From contig NZ_DASUSQ010000094.1 of NCBI RefSeq assembly GCF_036375055.1, positions 1 through 64,000 on the forward strand: DNA of 64,000 nucleotides, written 5' to 3'. The position numbers and the translations under genes were made by a program. Below the pieces are notes generated by a model that was not told where the DNA came from, did no database searches, and saw only the letters and a list, made by a program, of their open reading frames with translations. The stretch's first letter is position 1. Every line of letters starts with the position of its first letter. The stretch comes from Umezawaea sp036375055 (lineage in GTDB: Bacteria; Actinomycetota; Actinomycetes; Mycobacteriales; Pseudonocardiaceae). This document shows positions 41,878 to 49,375 of this stretch, piece after piece.

Positions 41878-41914
41878 CGTCCCGTTCGGCCGTCCGAATG
41901 CATGAGGTGGGGTA

Positions 41915-43606
41915 GTGCGCGCCGGAGAACCTACGGGTCGCGACGTCCTGAAGTCCGCGATCAAGGGCCAGTGGCGCAACGTCACCGCGGCGTCGGTGGC
42001 CGGAGCGGGCCACCAGGCGGGTGAGGCGCTCGTGCCGGTGATCATCGGCGTGGTGATCGACCGCGCGGTGTCGACCGGCGCCACCGCCGAGCTGGTGTGG
42101 TGGCTGGTGGCGCTCGGTGTGGTGTTCGCGGTGCTGTCGTTCAGCTTCCGCGTCAGCCTGCACGCCGGGGAACTCGCCTCCGAGCAGGCCGCGCACGCAC
42201 TGCGCCTGCGGGTGACCGAGCGGGTGCTCGACCACCGCGGCGGCGCCGAGACCGGGAGGCTCGCGGGCGGGCTGGTCACCATCGCGACCAGCGACGCGCT
42301 GCGGGTCGGCCACGTGAACCGCGCGCTGCCCACGGCCGTCGCGGCGGGCACCGGCCTGCTGGTCGGCGCGGTCGCGCTGCTGCGGGTCTCCCTGGTCCTG
42401 GGCCTGGTCGTGCTGATCGCCACGCCCGTGCTCCTGGGTCTCGCGCACCTGCTCGGCAAGCCCCTGGAGCGGCGCAGCGAAGCCGAGCAGGAACGGGCCG
42501 CGAACGCGTCCGGCATCGCTGCCGACCTGGTCGCGGGCCTGCGGGCGCTCAAGGGCATCGGCGCCGAGCGCGCCGCCGTCGACCGCTACCGCGGCACCAG
42601 CCAGGGCTCGAAGAGCGCGGCGATCCGCTCGGCCACCGCGCAGGCGTGGCTGGACGGCTCGATGCTCGCGGTCACCGGGCTGCTGCTGGCGCTGATCGCG
42701 CTGGTCGGCGGCACGCTCGCCGCCAACGGCTCCATCACGGTCGGCGAGCTGGTCGCCGCCGTCGGCCTCGCCCAGTTCCTGCTGTGGCCGCTGAACGTCA
42801 TCTCGTGGGTCAACGGCGCGCTGGCGATGGGTCGGGCCTCGGCCGACCGGATCGCCTCGGTGCTGTCCGCGCCCTCCGCCCTGGGGGCCGGGTCCGCCGA
42901 CGTGGCCACGCCGGTCGCGGGCGGCGTCCGGCTGCGCGGCCTCACGCACGGCACGCTGCGCGGTGTCGACCTGGACATCGCGCCGGGTGAGCTGGTCGGC
43001 GTCGTGGCGGCCGACCCGGCCGACGCCACGGCGCTGCTGCACTGCCTGGGCCGCGAGGTCGACCCGGTGTCGGGGTCGGTGGAGCTGGACGGCGTCCCGC
43101 TGTCCACGGTGGACCCGGCGAACGCGAGGGCGGCGATCCTCGTGGCCGCCCACGAGGCGGACCTGTTCTCCGACAGCGTGGTGGACAACATCCGCGCCGT
43201 GACGGCCCGGCAGGCCGACGTCGAGCTGGCGATGACCGCCGCGGCCGTGGACGACGTCGTCGAGGCGCTGCCGCAGGGCGCGGACACGGTCGTGGCCGAG
43301 CGCGGCAGGTCGCTGTCCGGCGGGCAGCGCCAGCGGGTCGCCCTGGCCCGCGCGCTGGCCGCCGCTCCCCCGGTGCTGGTGGTGCACGACCCGACGACCG
43401 CGATCGACGCGGTCACGGAGATGGCGCTGGCGCGGGGGATCCGCGAGGTGCGGCTCGGCCGCACCACCATCGTCGTGACGACCAGCCCGGCGCTGCTCGC
43501 CGTCGCGGACCGGGTCGTCGTGCTGACCGGCGGCGAGCTGACCGCCGAGGGCACGCACGCGTCCCTCGTGGCGCACGCCGACTACCGCGCCGCGGTGCTG
43601 TCGTGA
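41915..43606 (+). CDS. ABC exporter half, degenerate ATP-binding domain
   Basis: The 563-residue product joins a six-helix ABC exporter membrane domain (about 1-310) to a nucleotide-binding domain. The Walker A position (about 363-373) reads VVAADPADATA, with no GKS/T. Walker B reads VLVVHDPTT, with Pro493 in place of the catalytic Glu, and the H-loop reads VVTTSP, with no His. The signature LSGGQRQR (467-474) is intact. It can bind but not hydrolyse ATP by itself and should work as the passive half of a heterodimer with the next gene product. The GTG at 41915 has GAGGTGGGG upstream. The stop overlaps the partner start (GTGA). The iron box lies 38 bp upstream. Confidence 0.9.
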   Translation: MRAGEPTGRDVLKSAIKGQWRNVTAASVAGAGHQAGEALVPVIIGVVIDRAVSTGATAELVWWLVALGVVFAVLSFSFRVSLHAGELASEQAAHALRLRVTERVLDHRGGAETGRLAGGLVTIATSDALRVGHVNRALPTAVAAGTGLLVGAVALLRVSLVLGLVVLIATPVLLGLAHLLGKPLERRSEAEQERAANASGIAADLVAGLRALKGIGAERAAVDRYRGTSQGSKSAAIRSATAQAWLDGSMLAVTGLLLALIALVGGTLAANGSITVGELVAAVGLAQFLLWPLNVISWVNGALAMGRASADRIASVLSAPSALGAGSADVATPVAGGVRLRGLTHGTLRGVDLDIAPGELVGVVAADPADATALLHCLGREVDPVSGSVELDGVPLSTVDPANARAAILVAAHEADLFSDSVVDNIRAVTARQADVELAMTAAAVDDVVEALPQGADTVVAERGRSLSGGQRQRVALARALAAAPPVLVVHDPTTAIDAVTEMALARGIREVRLGRTTIVVTTSPALLAVADRVVVLTGGELTAEGTHASLVAHADYRAAVLS

Positions 43607-45396
43607 CCCCTCCCACCGGACCCGAGACCGAGGCGGCACCCCGCATGGACGACCGCGAACTCCTGCCCACCGCGAGCGCCGCGCGGACGTGGGCCGCCGT
43701 GCGGGCCCTGCTGCGCGAACGCCGCCTGCTCGCCGCCGCCACGATCACCGTGCTGCTCGCGGGCACAGGCGTGGGCCTGGCCACCGCGCCGCTGCTGGGC
43801 GACATCGTCGACCTGGTCGCCACCCGGCAGCCGTCGACCGCGATCACCGCGCCCGTCGTGCTGCTGGCGCTGGTCGCCGTCGCCCAGGGCGTCGCGACCG
43901 CGGTCGGCGCGGCGCTGATCTCCCGCCTCGGGGAGGGGATGCTGGCCCAGTTGCGCGAGCGGTTCATCGACCGCGCGCTGAACCTGCCGCTGGAGCAGGT
44001 CGAGCGGGCCGGGTCGGGCGACCTGACGGCGCGGGTGACCGGTGACGTCACGAAGATCGCCGAGGCCGTGCGGCAGGCGCTGCCGCTGATGGCGCGGTCG
44101 GCGCTGACGATCGTGCTGACGCTGGGCGCGCTGGCCGTGCTGGACTGGCGGTTCGCGCTGGCGGTGCTCGTCGCCGCGCCCGTGCAGGTCCTCACGCTGC
44201 GCTGGTACGGCCGCGGCGCCAGGACCATGTACGGCGCCGAGCGGATCGCGATCGGCGAGCAGCAGCAACAGCTCCTGGAGACCATCGGCGGCTCGTCGAC
44301 CGTGCGCGCCTTCGGGTTGGCCGACGACCACGTGCGGCGGGTGACCGAGCGGTCGAGCCACGCGGTCGGGATGACCATGCGGTGCATCAGGCTGCTGGGC
44401 GGGTTCTTCAGCAGGCTCAACCTGGCCGAGTACGTCGGCCTGTCGGCGCTGCTGGTCACCGGTTTCTTCCTGGTGGGCAACGGCTCCGCGACCATCGGCA
44501 CCGCCACGGCCGCCGCGCTGTACTTCCACAGCCTGTTCAACCCCATCAACGCGGCCCTGTCGCTCGCCGACGACGCCCAGTCCGCCGCCGCCAGCCTGTC
44601 GCGGCTCGTCGGCGTGGCCGACCGGCCCGAGGTGGCGCCGGACGACACCGGCGAGGCGCTGACCGACACGACCGTCAAGGTCTCCTCCGTCAGCCACGCC
44701 TACGAGACCGGCCACGAGGTGCTGGTGGACGTCTCGGTCGACGTGGCGCCCGGTGAACGGGTCGCGCTCGTCGGCGCGAGCGGCGCGGGCAAGACCACCC
44801 TGGCCAAGCTGATCGCGGGCGTGCACCAGCCGACGCGCGGCACGATCACGTTCGGCGGCACCGACATCGTCGACCTCGGTCCGGCCACGACCCGGCGGGC
44901 CATCGCGCTCATCACGCAGGAGGTCCACGTCTTCTCCGGTCCCCTCAGCGACGACCTGCGCCTGGCCAAGCCCACCGCCACCGACGCCGAGGTGGACGCC
45001 GCGCTGGACCGCGTCGGCGCGCTCGCGTGGGCGCGGGCGCTGCCCGACGGCCTGGCCACCGTCGTCGGCGAGGGCGGCCACCGCCTCACCGTCGCCCAGG
45101 CCCAGCAGCTCGCGCTGGCCCGCCTCGTGCTGGCCGACCCGCCGATCGCCGTGCTGGACGAGGCCACGGCGGACGCGGGCAGCGCGGGTGCGCGCGTCCT
45201 GGAGACCGCCGCCACGGCCGCCCTGGAGGGCCGCAGCGGCCTCCTCGTGGCCCACCGCCTGACGCAGGCGGCCGGCGCGGACCGGATCGTGGTCCTGGAC
45301 CACGGCCGCGTGGTGGAGAGCGGAACGCACGCCGACCTCGTGGCGGCGGGGGGCCGGTACGCGGAGCTGTGGGCGGCCTGGTCGGACCAGCGCTAA
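43603..45396 (+). CDS. ABC exporter half, active ATPase partner
   Basis: The 597-residue product has an ABC exporter membrane domain (about 30-330, with LLRERRLLAAATITVLLAG and the coupling region RLGEGMLAQLRERFIDRAL) and a nucleotide-binding domain. Walker A GASGAGKTT (391-399), Walker B IAVLDEAT (Asp519, Glu520) and H-loop LLVAHRLT are intact. Its signature reads LTVAQ (495-499) in place of LSGGQ. Together with the upstream half it can build only one complete ATP site, from these Walker motifs and the LSGGQ of the partner. Position beside an iron box and a siderophore NRPS suggests export of the iron-free siderophore. An IrtAB-like import role is less likely because no siderophore-interacting (SID) domain is present. 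Confidence 0.9.
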   Translation: MTPPTGPETEAAPRMDDRELLPTASAARTWAAVRALLRERRLLAAATITVLLAGTGVGLATAPLLGDIVDLVATRQPSTAITAPVVLLALVAVAQGVATAVGAALISRLGEGMLAQLRERFIDRALNLPLEQVERAGSGDLTARVTGDVTKIAEAVRQALPLMARSALTIVLTLGALAVLDWRFALAVLVAAPVQVLTLRWYGRGARTMYGAERIAIGEQQQQLLETIGGSSTVRAFGLADDHVRRVTERSSHAVGMTMRCIRLLGGFFSRLNLAEYVGLSALLVTGFFLVGNGSATIGTATAAALYFHSLFNPINAALSLADDAQSAAASLSRLVGVADRPEVAPDDTGEALTDTTVKVSSVSHAYETGHEVLVDVSVDVAPGERVALVGASGAGKTTLAKLIAGVHQPTRGTITFGGTDIVDLGPATTRRAIALITQEVHVFSGPLSDDLRLAKPTATDAEVDAALDRVGALAWARALPDGLATVVGEGGHRLTVAQAQQLALARLVLADPPIAVLDEATADAGSAGARVLETAATAALEGRSGLLVAHRLTQAAGADRIVVLDHGRVVESGTHADLVAAGGRYAELWAAWSDQR

Positions 45397-45653
45397 CCGG
45401 CCCTCGGGTCCGCGAGCTGCCGCGGCCACGCGTGGGACACGTGCGCGGCGAGCACCGGCACCTCCCGCCGTGCACGGCCCGAGCGGCTCGGGTCTCACCA
45501 CCAGCGCCACGCCGTGCCCGCCCGCGACGGGCGCTCGCCGCCCCGAGGCGGACCTCGACCCGCTCGACCAGGGCGGTGACGTTCAGCCCGACCACCCTGG
45601 CCGGCAGGCGCAGCAGCAGCACGACGTCGGAGGGAACCTCCGGGTGTCGTCCA

Positions 45654-47615
45654 CTAGCCGCCCGCGATCCTGGTCGCCAGCTCCGTGGCGGACGTTCGGT
45701 CCATCGTGCCCGAGGAGATCTCGAACGTGGTGCCGCGCAACGGCTCCCGCACCACCGGTGCGGACACGACGGCGCCGTCCACGAGGATCGCGACGCGCTG
45801 GTCGACCGCGGACCCGGTGAGCGCGGCCCAGCGGTTCGCGCCCTCCCCGGTCAGCACCACCTCGACGACGAAGGCCGAGCCCGTCCCGCCGAAACCCACC
45901 TCGGCGGTCTCGACGTCGACCCCGGTCAGGGCGGCCGGTCCGAGGACGAACCTCTCGCCCCCGCCGACGTCGCAGGCGGTGCGGTGCTCGGTCGGCCCGG
46001 CCGGGGCGGTGGTCGCGCAGTCGAAGTCCAGCGCGGGGTCCGCGGTGCTGTCCCGGACGACCGCGCGGATCTCCAGCGTCGACACGCCCGCGCCCGCCCA
46101 GTGCCACAGGCCGAAGAGCCCGACCGCCGCGACCACCACGGCCGCGGCGGCGGGCACGGCCGCTCTCGGCTCGACCACCCGAGGGCCCAGCGCGGTCACC
46201 GCGACCACCACGAGCACGAGGACCGGCGTGACGCCGAACGCGAAGTCCTCGCCGACCGACCGGGCGACCGCCGTCGGCGAGCACGGGTCGTCCGCGCAGG
46301 ACGTCAGGCGCACCACCCACGCCCACAGCACGGCGAACAGCCAGCCGCCGACCAGGGCCGCGGCGGGCACGGCGTAGGCGAGGAAGCCGGGCACCCGCCG
46401 GGCGCGCGGGTCGACGCGGTACCGGGCCCGGCCCACCGCCGCGAGCCACAGGCAGAGCAGCACCGCCCCGAGGACGAGCGCGACGAGCGGTGACGGCCGC
46501 AACGGGACCGCGCCCGCGCCGAAGGTGAACACGGCCGGGAACAGGGCCAGGTAGCTGCCGAGCACCAGCCCGACGGCCAGCGCGGCGGCCGACCGGAACG
46601 GGCGGGCTCCGCCGAGCCAGGTCGACCGCCAGATCCCGAACGCCGTGAACAGCGTCACCAGGAGACCCACGACGGCACCGGTGACGACGGGCGTCGAGTC
46701 GGCCGGTCCCAGGATGCCCCGCAGGGTGACCAGCGCCGACCCCGCGGCGGCGGCACCGAGCAGCAGCCGGGTCGGGGCCGCCACCAGCAGGCGTCCCGGA
46801 TCGGCCAGCACCGCGGCGCGCGCGGCCCCGCCGGGGTGGCGGCGCAGCCACGGCCGCACGCCGGGGGCGTCCCCGACGGCGGTGAGCAGTCCTTCGACGC
46901 CGTACCGCGCGGCCAGCAGGTCGGCCTCGTGCTCGCGCGCCCGCAGGAACGCCCGCGCCACCAGCTCCACGACCAGCACCTGGCCCAGCACGACGAGCGC
47001 GGCCAACGCGGACGAGCCGGTGGAACGGTTGCCGTGCACCAGGTCCAGCACGACGGCGAACAGCACGAAGAACCCGATCGGCAGGTTGCTCGTCCGCAGG
47101 AGCCTGCCCAGCTGGGCCCAGCCGACGTCACCCGCGCGCAGGTGCGCGAGCTCGTGCCGGACCACCGCCGTGAACACGGTCCGGCCCTCGTCGCTCACGG
47201 TGCACAGGCCGAGCAGTTCGGGGCCCAGCAACAACAACGGCCTGCCGCGACCGCTCGCGACGAACGCGCGACTGCCGAGCCCAGGACCGAGCCGGACGTC
47301 CGGCGGATCGTCCAGCCGAGCCTCGCGCACCAACCGGTCGAGCAGGCGCGCGGCGTCGGTGAACGGTGTCCCGCCCACCGGCACCGACCGCCGCAGCCGC
47401 CACCAGATGCCGAGCGACCAGCCCGCGAGTCCGGGCACGAGCACGATCTCCAGCTTCCAGACGACGCCGAGGACCGTCACGCCGCCCGCGTCGAACCCGG
47501 CGAGCCAGAACGCGGTGAAGACCGCGTTCAACGACACCACCGCCGTCAGCAGGAGCAGCAGGAGCGTCGTGTCCGAGGGGAACGCCCGGACGTCGACGCG
47601 GCGCGGGGCACTCAC
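45654..47615 (-). CDS. M48-family membrane metalloprotease fused to a SecDF P1-head-like domain
   Basis: The 653-residue product has two N-terminal membrane helices and the M48 motif VVRHELAHLRAGD (HExxH 154-158). Its third-ligand region is REHEADLLAARYG. About eight further membrane helices follow to residue 510. The C-terminal 130 residues read VVEVVLTGEGANRWAALTGS, then QRVAILVDGAVVSAPVVREP, then ISSGTMDRTSATELATRIAGG. This is the pattern of the P1-head subdomain of SecD, where a similar string precedes a membrane helix. The fusion would place that subdomain outside the membrane. The GTG at 47615 overlaps the upstream gene stop (GTGA). Function is unknown; membrane-protein quality control is a guess. 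Confidence 0.8.
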   Translation of the reverse strand: MSAPRRVDVRAFPSDTTLLLLLLTAVVSLNAVFTAFWLAGFDAGGVTVLGVVWKLEIVLVPGLAGWSLGIWWRLRRSVPVGGTPFTDAARLLDRLVREARLDDPPDVRLGPGLGSRAFVASGRGRPLLLLGPELLGLCTVSDEGRTVFTAVVRHELAHLRAGDVGWAQLGRLLRTSNLPIGFFVLFAVVLDLVHGNRSTGSSALAALVVLGQVLVVELVARAFLRAREHEADLLAARYGVEGLLTAVGDAPGVRPWLRRHPGGAARAAVLADPGRLLVAAPTRLLLGAAAAGSALVTLRGILGPADSTPVVTGAVVGLLVTLFTAFGIWRSTWLGGARPFRSAAALAVGLVLGSYLALFPAVFTFGAGAVPLRPSPLVALVLGAVLLCLWLAAVGRARYRVDPRARRVPGFLAYAVPAAALVGGWLFAVLWAWVVRLTSCADDPCSPTAVARSVGEDFAFGVTPVLVLVVVAVTALGPRVVEPRAAVPAAAAVVVAAVGLFGLWHWAGAGVSTLEIRAVVRDSTADPALDFDCATTAPAGPTEHRTACDVGGGERFVLGPAALTGVDVETAEVGFGGTGSAFVVEVVLTGEGANRWAALTGSAVDQRVAILVDGAVVSAPVVREPLRGTTFEISSGTMDRTSATELATRIAGG

Positions 47616-48076
47616 CGCGGGTCGTCGCGTTCGAGCAGCAGCGCCACGACGATCGCGTCCGCCAAGGCCTCCGCCCGTCGCTCCTCGACACCCAGCGCCT
47701 TGGCCCGCACCAACGCCGTCGCCCGAACCCTGGCCAACTCGTCGGCGGACCACTCCTGCACGGGCGCCTCGACGGCGCGGCGCTTGACGAGCTTGCGGAA
47801 CACCTTGCCCGCGCCGTTCTTCACCGCCTCACCGACGCCGTCGGACAGCGCGGTGATCACGCTGCCCGAGACGAGCGCGACCACGGGCGTGATCATCTCG
47901 ACCGCGTCGCCCAACCCGAAGCCGAGGGGGTCGTCGTGCGAACGGCGGAACGCGCGCTCGGCCCTGGCGGGGTGGTCGAGGTACGGCGCGGCGACCAGGG
48001 CGAAGGAGGGGAGTTCGGCGGGGGCGACGGCTTCGACCACTCGTTTGGCCAGGTCGTGGACGGTCACGGTGGTCAT
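47612..48076 (-). CDS. Small protein coupled to the M48 protease, function unknown
   Basis: The 154-residue product has a soluble, Asp/Ala-rich N-terminal part (about 1-60), one hydrophobic stretch (ITPVVALVSGSVITALSDGV, about 62-81) and a basic helical C terminus. I do not recognise the family. The ATG at 48076 has an AGGGGAG ribosome site. It overlaps the protease gene by 4 bp, so the two form an operon. A substrate or regulator of the protease is possible by position. Confidence 0.72.
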   Translation of the reverse strand: MTTVTVHDLAKRVVEAVAPAELPSFALVAAPYLDHPARAERAFRRSHDDPLGFGLGDAVEMITPVVALVSGSVITALSDGVGEAVKNGAGKVFRKLVKRRAVEAPVQEWSADELARVRATALVRAKALGVEERRAEALADAIVVALLLERDDPR

Positions 48077-48607
48077 CGGCGGCTCCCCTGTGCGGATCAG
48101 CGCTGTCGTAGGGGAGACGGTAGCGGGCCGACGGGTCCGGGCCGGGTGCTTCGCGAAGTTCGGGACGGGTCTGGTCCCACCGGCCGTCCGGTGTTGGGAA
48201 GCTCTCGCTCGCCGTCGTGCTGTGGCCGGTTTGGCACGGGGCCCGACAAATGTCAGGGGGCGAACCCCCCGAGTAGAATCGGCCACGTTCTCGAACCTCG
48301 CCCACGCGGGCAGAAGGTCGGGTGCGGAACTCGGTTCCTGGGCGCCTGCTTTTGTCGACGCGACCGCCGAACGCACTCAGGTGTTCCCCCGGACCCAGCT
48401 CCACCCCGTCCGCCAGCAGAGTCCGCACGACGGGGAGCCTGAACGGACGACGACCGGTGTCGCCGAGCGCGTCCACCCGCACGTGGCGGTCTAAGTGACC
48501 GGGACCTCGCCGACGGCGCACCGGCAGACCTCCTCGGGACGCGGCGGGACCCGCCCGGTGCTACGTGCGACGCCCGAGCGGCGCCCCGACGTCCCGCTCA
48601 CGCCGCC
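48077..48607. other. Gene-free stretch with palindrome and hairpin
   Basis: I see no gene in these 531 bp. It holds the GACAAATGTC motif at 48245-48254. Directly after it, the hairpin GGGGG-CGAA-CCCCC at 48256-48269 carries a 4-base loop. Both lie about 170 bp upstream of the M48 operon and could regulate it. Confidence 0.5.
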
Positions 48608-49075
48608 TCAGGCGGGGTGCTGCCGCGCGCCCGGCACGTCGACCAGTTCACGACCGGGCAGCCAGCCGTTCGGGATGTCCGTGGCCCGCCACGCCGACAC
48701 CCTCAGCCGCACGGCCTCGATCGGCGCGTCGAGGAACGGCTCCGCCTGCGGCACCTTCGCGAGCAGCACCCGGCGCACCTCGTCGGCCTCCTCGCCCGTC
48801 ACGACGCGCGCGGTCGCCTGCGCCTGGAGGAACGGCTGCGCGGGCGAGCCGGTCGAGATGATCACCGACACCAGCGGCTCCCGCCGGATCGCGGCGAGCG
48901 TCCGGCCGCGCTGCTCCAGCACCAGCGACAGGGTGAACAGGCCGGTCTCGGCGAAGTAGGCGCCGTTGACCCACGGGCCCCGGTCGCCGCTGGTCGCCAG
49001 GAAGAAGGACTGGTGCGCGGCCAGGGTGTCGCGGACCAGGTCCTCCACCTCGGACGTCGTCTCTAGGGTCGTCAT
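48608..49075 (-). CDS. Pyridoxamine 5'-phosphate oxidase-fold protein
   Basis: The 155-residue product has the split-barrel FMN-binding fold of the PPOX family: VRDTLAAHQSFFLATSGDRGPWVNGAYFAETGLFTLSLVLEQRGRTLAAIRREPLVSVII, then AQATARVVTG and WRATDIPNGWLPG. Members bind FMN, F420 or heme and reduce or degrade small molecules. This one is too generic to place. I chose ATG 49075; a GTG at 49093 would add six residues. It lies downstream of the NRPS/MbtH operon on the same strand, but a hairpin separates them. Confidence 0.82.
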   Translation of the reverse strand: MTTLETTSEVEDLVRDTLAAHQSFFLATSGDRGPWVNGAYFAETGLFTLSLVLEQRGRTLAAIRREPLVSVIISTGSPAQPFLQAQATARVVTGEEADEVRRVLLAKVPQAEPFLDAPIEAVRLRVSAWRATDIPNGWLPGRELVDVPGARQHPA

Positions 49076-49130
49076 GCCGCGAAAGGTATTCACCGGCTTT
49101 CGCGAGATCCCCCCGGTGAGCCGGTTCTTG

Positions 49131-49163
49131 CCCGTTCGAGGGACACGATCCCGCTCGAACGGG
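49131..49163 (-). terminator. Terminator of the NRPS-MbtH operon
   Basis: CCCGTTCGAG (49131-49140) pairs perfectly with CTCGAACGGG (49154-49163) around a 13-base loop. It lies 2 bp beyond the MbtH stop codon, so it should end the long NRPS transcript. Confidence 0.85.
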
Positions 49164-49165
49164 TG

Positions 49166-49375
49166 TCAGGCGTTCATCGCGTCCCGCAGGCTCTTGGGCC
49201 TCAGGTCGGTCCAGGTGGACTCGACGTAGGCCAGGCACGCCTCGCGGGTGTCCTCGCCGAACACCCGGCGCCAGCCCGCGGGCACGTCGACGAACGACGG
49301 CCACAGCGAGTGCTGCTCCTCGTCGTTGACCAGCACGAAGAAGCGGCCCTCGGTGTCCTCGAACGGGTTGCTCAT
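49166..49375 (-). CDS. MbtH-like NRPS chaperone
   Basis: The 69-residue product has every MbtH feature: MSNPFEDTEGRFFVLVNDEEQHSLWP, the FVDVPAGWRRVFGE block with the conserved Trp, and the terminal CLAYVESTWTDLRPKSL with the second Trp. MbtH proteins bind adenylation domains and are needed for their folding and activity. Hydroxamate siderophore synthetases commonly need one. Its ATG overlaps the NRPS stop by 4 bp (ATGA), which fixes the stoichiometric link. Here MbtH is encoded after the NRPS. Confidence 0.95.
   Translation of the reverse strand: MSNPFEDTEGRFFVLVNDEEQHSLWPSFVDVPAGWRRVFGEDTREACLAYVESTWTDLRPKSLRDAMNA

Noticed and set aside
43603..45396. Reading the exporter pair as an IrtAB-type siderophore importer
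   Set aside because: No siderophore-interacting (FAD-binding SID) domain is present in either half, and an importer operon is already encoded next door.
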